DNA from: Megamerina dolium
Lineage: Eukaryota; Arthropoda; Insecta; Diptera; Megamerinidae
Length of the DNA stretch: 64,000 nt
NCBI GenBank assembly: GCA_963854835.1
Contig: OY978527.1
Coordinates: 25,250,557 to 25,314,556 of the forward strand
Direction of reading: 5' to 3'
Part shown: piece after piece, positions 59,259 through 64,000 of the stretch
How the letters are laid out: every line of letters starts with the position of its first letter
Numbering within the stretch: position 1 is the stretch's first letter
The notes under the pieces: generated by a model
Database searches by the model: none
Seen by the model: only the letters and a program-made list of their open reading frames with translations
Told to the model about the DNA's origin: nothing
Position numbers and translations under genes: made by a program

Positions 59259-60872
59259 ATGAGTGTTCAGCGCTCTCCTCCCCGGCAACGGCAATCGCCT
59301 ATTAATGCGTGTGTAAACAATAATTTGCAATCACCCGCGCAAACCCCCGCGATAAGTGCATTATCAAATAAAACAGTTGCTACACACTGCACAAGTGAAA
59401 GTAACAGTGCAAATCTTTTGCCTGCACATATTAAAAATTCATCAAATTTTGCAACAACAATAAATACAGACAAAAAAAATAATTTGTTCTATCGTGATAT
59501 ACTATCTCCCTCTATACCGTGGAGTGTACAATGTGCTCCTCCTGCTGTAACACCAACAGCTACAACATCAAAGCAATCAAATAACGGCACTTCTACTGAA
59601 GTGCATGACCCAGTAGTTAAAGCAACTAGTGCGATGACTAATAAAGAACCAGTTGCTGTTCAAACTGGTATTGATCGCTACATTACTGTAGTAAAGCGAA
59701 AGAGAAGTCCGCAAAATTCAAAACAAATGAATTCAACAAAAATTCAAAAACAGAACACTGTCCCTATTAGTTCGGAAAATAGATACGCTCTGCTTTCAGG
59801 TGATGAAAGTGACGAAAATATTATCTCCAAGAAAAATTTCAAACCCCCACCCATTTTCTTGAGAGAACGCAACTCAGATAAGTTGATTTCTAGAATTACA
59901 AGTCTTATAGGACCAAAGAATTTCCATGTTGTTCCCATTCGCAAAGGCCAAATTGAGGAAACAAAAGTGCAAATCTACAGCGAAACTCATTATCGCAAAG
60001 TAATAGCGGAATTTGATGCTGTAAAAAAGAATTACTACACATATCAGCTAAAAAGTAGTAAGGGCTTAATCGTTGTACTCAAAGGCGTCGAACCCAACGT
60101 TGATATTAACGAAATCAAACTTGCCCTTCAGGAAGAAGGGTTTCAAGCCAAAACAGTATTCAACATTCTCAACAAGAGCAATATACCTCAACCGTTATAT
60201 CGTATTGAGCTTCAGCCTGAAACAAAACCCCTAAAAAAAGGTGAGGTACACCCCATATATAAAATTCGATATTTATTGCATCGCAAAATCACAATCGAAG
60301 AACCCCATAAGAGAACTGGACCTCCTCAGTGCAGCAACTGCCAAGAATATGGACATACTAAGACATATTGTACCCTGCCAGCTGTTTGTGTGATTTGTGG
60401 AGATCTCCATAAATCAAACATATGCCCAAAATCTAAAGACGATGCTAGCATGAAAAAATGCAGCAATTGTGGAGGTAATCACACTGCAAATTATAGAGGT
60501 TGCCCAGTATATGCAACCCTAAAGCTAAATTTCTCCGCTAACAATCAACCTCTAAAACCAGTTGAGCAAACTCAGATAGCCAACTCAAGTAAGAGACAAA
60601 ATATTGATGCAACACAATTCTTCTCTGCAATCCCAAACAAGAATCAAACCAATTCATACGCTAGCGTGTTAAAACAAAACCTACACCAACAAAGTAACGT
60701 AAATAATGAGCAGAAACACTCACTGCCAACCCAACAGCCAAGTACTCTTGAACATTTGCTTCAAACATTAATTCAGAATATGAACCAATTCATGAACTCA
60801 ATGCAAACAATGATGCAAGAAATGATGAAAAATCAATCGATGTTACTCCAAACATTGCTATCCAGACCATGA
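59259..60872 (+). CDS. Jockey LINE ORF1, Gag-like RNA-binding protein
   Basis: A 537-aa open frame. The start MSVQRSPPRQRQSPIN is the first Met after the 5' UTR. The N-terminal ~230 residues are Ser/Thr/Asn-rich and probably disordered, with a basic stretch (VVKRKRSPQNSK, about residues 146-157). A PRE_C2HC-like domain follows at about 250-330 (YYTYQLKSSKGLIVVLKGVE). Three zinc knuckles lie at about 358-425: CSNCQEYGHTKTYC, CVICGDLHKSNIC and CSNCGGNHTANYRGC. The C-terminus has a Met/Gln-rich amphipathic helix (LEHLLQTLIQNMNQFMNSM). Jockey-clade ORF1 proteins bind element RNA and can self-associate. The stop is within the ATGA that also starts ORF2. It looks functional by sequence. Confidence 0.93.
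   Translation: MSVQRSPPRQRQSPINACVNNNLQSPAQTPAISALSNKTVATHCTSESNSANLLPAHIKNSSNFATTINTDKKNNLFYRDILSPSIPWSVQCAPPAVTPTATTSKQSNNGTSTEVHDPVVKATSAMTNKEPVAVQTGIDRYITVVKRKRSPQNSKQMNSTKIQKQNTVPISSENRYALLSGDESDENIISKKNFKPPPIFLRERNSDKLISRITSLIGPKNFHVVPIRKGQIEETKVQIYSETHYRKVIAEFDAVKKNYYTYQLKSSKGLIVVLKGVEPNVDINEIKLALQEEGFQAKTVFNILNKSNIPQPLYRIELQPETKPLKKGEVHPIYKIRYLLHRKITIEEPHKRTGPPQCSNCQEYGHTKTYCTLPAVCVICGDLHKSNICPKSKDDASMKKCSNCGGNHTANYRGCPVYATLKLNFSANNQPLKPVEQTQIANSSKRQNIDATQFFSAIPNKNQTNSYASVLKQNLHQQSNVNNEQKHSLPTQQPSTLEHLLQTLIQNMNQFMNSMQTMMQEMMKNQSMLLQTLLSRP
60869..60872 (+). promoter_or_regulatory. ATGA stop-start overlap between ORF1 and ORF2
   Basis: The ORF1 stop TGA and the ORF2 start ATG share bases. 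The same overlap is kept in the copies at 31056 and 44698. Such overlaps are known to allow coupled termination and reinitiation on one RNA; here that is inferred from the layout. Confidence 0.7.
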
Positions 60873-63518
60873 GTTGTCTCAAGATATGCCACTGGAACGC
60901 CAACGGCTTAAGCCAGCACCGTTTGGAGCTAATTCAATTCCTTGAATCCAACCAGATCGACATAATGATGATATCTGAGACCCATTTCACTGACAAAAAT
61001 TGCTACCAAATACCATATTACAAACTGTACACTACAAATCATCCGCATGGTAAGGCACGCGGTGGAACTGCCATATTGATAAAAAGCAGAATAAAACATC
61101 ATGTTCTCGAAGATTTCAGTAGCGTCTACTTGCAAGCAACATCTATATGTCTGGAAGAATACATCTCTAAGCTAGTAATATCTGCGATATACTGTCCCCC
61201 AAGATACAGTATTACCGAACAACAATATAAAGAATTTTTCTCAACTCTTGGTAGCAAATTCTTGGTTGCTGGCGATTTCAACGCCAAACACACTCACTGG
61301 GGCTCCCGCTTAATAACTCCAAAAGGCAGAACACTATGTTCAATCATCACTAACCATGGCTACGATGTTATTTCAAATGGTCAACCGACATATTGGCCGA
61401 CGGACAAGAGGAAAATACCCGATCTCATAGACTTTGGAGTCGCCAAAGGTTTGCAGATGGAAAATATCTCCACAGAGTGTAATTATGATCTATCACCTGA
61501 CCACTCACCCACGGTAATATCTATAAAATCACCAAGCCCCCAAGGCAATTGCGTTAGAAAGAAAATAGACTGGTTAAAATTCAAGAAACATATAAATTCC
61601 CATCTTCCTCTGAGTACTGTATTAAGAAATGGACACGATGTAGACTCAGCACTCGAAAAATTCAACCAGCTACTCTCATTAGCTCTCAGCTCAGCCACCT
61701 GCACAAAGGGATGCAAGCAATCAAAATATAGCCAATACACACCAGCAGACATTGAATTGCTAGTAAGACAGAAAAGAAGACTCCGAAGACAATGGCAAGA
61801 ATTCAGATCACCGAATCTGAAAACACAGCTACAGCACTGCACTCGAAAGTTAAAGCAAGCCTTGAAAAATAAAAACAACAAAGAGTTAGAAGAGCACATA
61901 GCGAAATTAACACCTGGTGAAGCGTCAGACTACTCTTTGTGGAAATCAGCAAAAAAATCAAATCGGCCAATTCTCACTGATTCCCCCATCCGTTTGAGTG
62001 ACGGTAATTGGGCTAGAAGCAACTGTGAGAAGGGTTTGGCTTTTGCAAACCATCTAAAAAGTGTGTTTACACCCAATCCACCTTCTTCACAGTCCTCATT
62101 ACCAAAATTAACTTCTCAACCTTGCTCAATAACGCTCAAAATTAAAAAAAAAGGACATATTCAAAGCAATTTATAAAGATTTAAACCCAAAAAAATCACC
62201 TGGTCCAGATAAAATTACCGGTAAAATGATAAAAGAGCTACCTCCGGCTTCAGTAATTCATCTGATGCACATTTTCAATGCTATCCTTCGTATTAAACAC
62301 TATCCGAAATGCTGGAAAACTTCAAAAATTATTATGATAGCAAAACCAGGAAAAGACCCTACAAAAGTTGCATCGTACAGACCTATCAGCCTCCTGCCTC
62401 TACTTTCTAAAGTATTCGAAAAGCTACTTGTCATGAATTTAACTCCATTTATTAATCTCAACCAACTGATTCCTCAACATCAGTTTGGATTTAGAAAACA
62501 GCACGGCACAATAGAACAAGTCCACCGCATTGTAACTCTGATAAGGAACACTTTTGAAGAAAAAAAGTATTGCTCAGCTGTCTTTCTTGATATCACTCAA
62601 GCTTTCGATAAAGTATGGCACGATGGCCTTATTTACAAACTCAAACTATTACTGCCTGCAAATGTCTCCTCATTGCTTAGTAGCTACCTCACGAAAAGAC
62701 AATTTCTCGTACATCACAAGGATTACACAACAAATCCATTGGATATTCACGCTGGCGTTCCTCAAGGAAGCGTTTTGGGTCCCTTACTGTATCTCTTATA
62801 CACTTCAGATATGCCCAACAATAACTATACATTCATATCGACCTTTGCTGATGATACGGCAATATTGTGCTCTCGGTCTAACCCCATAGAAGCTACTAAA
62901 CTCCTGCAGACTCATGTCGATTCTCTCGAAATCTGGCTAGCAAAATGGCGTATAAAAGTCAATGAATCAAAGAGCGTACATGTAACCTTCACGCTAAGGC
63001 TAGATACATGTCCCCCACTTAAAATTAATGGCCAATCAGTTCCACAATGTTCCTCAACAAAGTACTTGGGTATTCACCTCGACAGAAGGCTGACATGGAA
63101 AAATCACATAGAGGCAAAGAAAACTCAGATCAAGCTTAAAATGAATCAGTTATGGTGGCTGTTACACAAAAGATCAAAGTTGAATCTTGAATACAAAGTG
63201 CTATTATATAAAGCAATCCTGAAACCAATCTGGACTTATGGTATTCAGTTTTGGGGCACCGCATCTCCCTCTAATATCGAAAAATTGCAGCGAATACAAT
63301 CCAAGTGTCTGCGAATTATTGTAAACGCGCCTTGGTATATGAGAAACGTTAACATCCATCGAGATTTAAATGTATCCACAATTTCTGAGGAAGTTGCAAT
63401 GTACTGCAGAAGTTACATTCAAAAATTACACAATCATCCGAATCCCCTTGCTAGGCAATTGTTGCTGAGCAAGGGGCATCGTCGATTAAAAAGAAAAGAC
63501 ACACTGAATATGCTGTAA
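60869..63518 (+). pseudogene. Jockey LINE ORF2 (EN-RT), one-base frameshift
   Basis: The start MSCLKICHWNANGLSQHRL overlaps the ORF1 stop (ATGA). EN motifs: WNANGL, ISETHF, GGTAIL, AGDFNAKHTHWGS (about residue 135), PDLIDF and SPDHSPTVI (about 210). RT motifs: GPDKITGK, SYRPISLLPLLSKVFEKLL, HQFGFRKQHGTIEQ, AVFLDITQAFDKVWHDG (first Asp), GVPQGSVLGPLL, TFADDTAIL (FADD, Jockey form) and YLGIHLDRRLTWKNH. The frame runs 60869-62176 and resumes until 63518. The break is an A-run near 62145-62153 with 9 A where the 29 and 44 kb copies have 8. Apart from that one base, the reading is complete at about 880 aa. It may be a true mutation or a homopolymer error. Confidence 0.93.
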
Positions 63519-63636
63519 AATTGCTACATCTCGCGACTCACCAAATTGTGATGGAACGTAGGGGATATCACATAGTTTTATTTAGTTTGTAAGATTTGAA
63601 TACTTATTGTTAGTTTCTCGTATTTAAGAAAGATTC

Positions 63637-63642
63637 AATAAA
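63637..63642 (+). promoter_or_regulatory. Polyadenylation signal AATAAA
   Basis: AATAAA about 15-20 bp upstream of the A-tail of the Jockey reference copy; the position is conserved in the 44 kb copy. Confidence 0.75.
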
Positions 63643-63677
63643 AAAAATAAGCTAACAAAAAAAAAAAAAAAAAAAAA

Positions 63678-64000
63678 GTGTTTTTTGTATAAAATAATAT
63701 AATTAATAGCTTCCATTCTGGAACATGTTTTAATTCGTTATAATAATAAATTGTAGATATCACGTATATACATTTATCGTAATAAACAATATGCATAAAC
63801 GTGTACAAGTATGTCTCGTTTTTTTTTTCTATGTACAAGGTGATGTACATAAGAAACAATCAGTTTGCAATTTACGTGCATTTCTCTTTCGTTTCAATAC
63901 GGAATTTCTTCGGATATCGAAAATAATTTAAATAAATCAAAAAGATTTAAACATATTCCTTGAGGAATGGTATTGGCCACCAACGAAAGGCTTAACCATT
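63678..64000. other. AT-rich DNA to window end, nothing recognised
   Basis: No gene or repeat match is seen in the last 320 bp. The minus-strand frame 63635-63859 includes the LINE's A-tail and is not credible. Confidence 0.55.

Larger units (their letters stand above)
58975..63677 (+). mobile_element. Jockey-clade LINE, near-intact reference copy
   Basis: A two-ORF element. The 5' UTR covers about 58975-59258 (boundary uncertain), ORF1 59259-60872 and ORF2 60869-63518. The 3' UTR has AATAAA at 63637 and an A-tail at 63657-63677. ORF1 is fully open. ORF2 has one visible lesion, an extra A in an A-run near 62150. I could not find a target duplication, partly because the 5' end is not fixed. 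Fragments of the same family occur at 5630, 17102, 29265 and 44134. With ORF1 intact and ORF2 one base out of frame, this copy represents the most recently active Jockey lineage in the window. Confidence 0.93.

Noticed and set aside
61483..61899. Minus-strand 138-aa frame in the Jockey ORF2
   Set aside because: A shadow of the ORF2 linker on the opposite strand; homologous shadows occur at 17697-18032 because that copy is inverted.

Overview
This is AT-rich eukaryotic DNA from an insect, most likely a fly. The evidence is the repeat complement: Jockey-, R1-, LOA- and CR1-like non-LTR retrotransposons, an RTE-type LINE family, a 412/mdg1-like Gypsy relic, several mariner/Tc1 relatives and a tRNA-derived SINE. 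A tephritid-like genome is plausible, but the sequence alone does not prove it. I recognise no host protein gene, rRNA or functional tRNA gene, and nothing bacterial or phage-like. The window is a stack of mobile elements of very different ages, some inserted into each other, separated by AT-rich DNA and TA/TG microsatellites.

Layout. 1-8 kb: end of an RTE LINE, a TA microsatellite, a mariner relic, a SINE, then a second mariner split by a 5'-truncated Jockey LINE. 8-17 kb: an old Jockey fragment, two transposase relics (10.3 and 11.4 kb), a decayed ~160-bp tandem repeat, two SINEs and a Gypsy pol remnant. 17-29 kb: a truncated Jockey (minus), a large RTE copy (minus), an R1-clade LINE (minus) lying between TG microsatellites, a mariner N-terminal relic and a LOA-like LINE. 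29-36 kb: Jockey copy (plus) and a decayed RTE copy (minus). 36-44 kb: mostly anonymous DNA with a 22-bp RTE insertion, a Tc1/mariner-type relic and two SINEs. 44-54 kb: Jockey copy (plus), a Tc1-like transposon split by an RTE insertion, and a full-length RTE copy with target-site duplications. 54-64 kb: CR1-like relic, LOA-like ORF1/EN relic (minus), a second Jockey family fragment (minus), and the best preserved element, a near-intact two-ORF Jockey LINE (59.2-63.7 kb, plus).

How the parts relate. Jockey-type elements encode an RNA-binding Gag-like ORF1 and an endonuclease/reverse transcriptase ORF2. RTE encodes one long EN-RT protein and ends in a short (TAAG)n tail rather than poly(A). 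The SINE has no coding capacity and must borrow machinery in trans. Target-site duplications allow part of the insertion history to be read directly. I did not find a new multi-gene system. The most informative signals are the SINE family, the microsatellite-flanked R1 element, the 22-bp RTE insertion, a Jockey subfamily that spread with a mutated zinc knuckle, and the Jockey element broken by one extra A.
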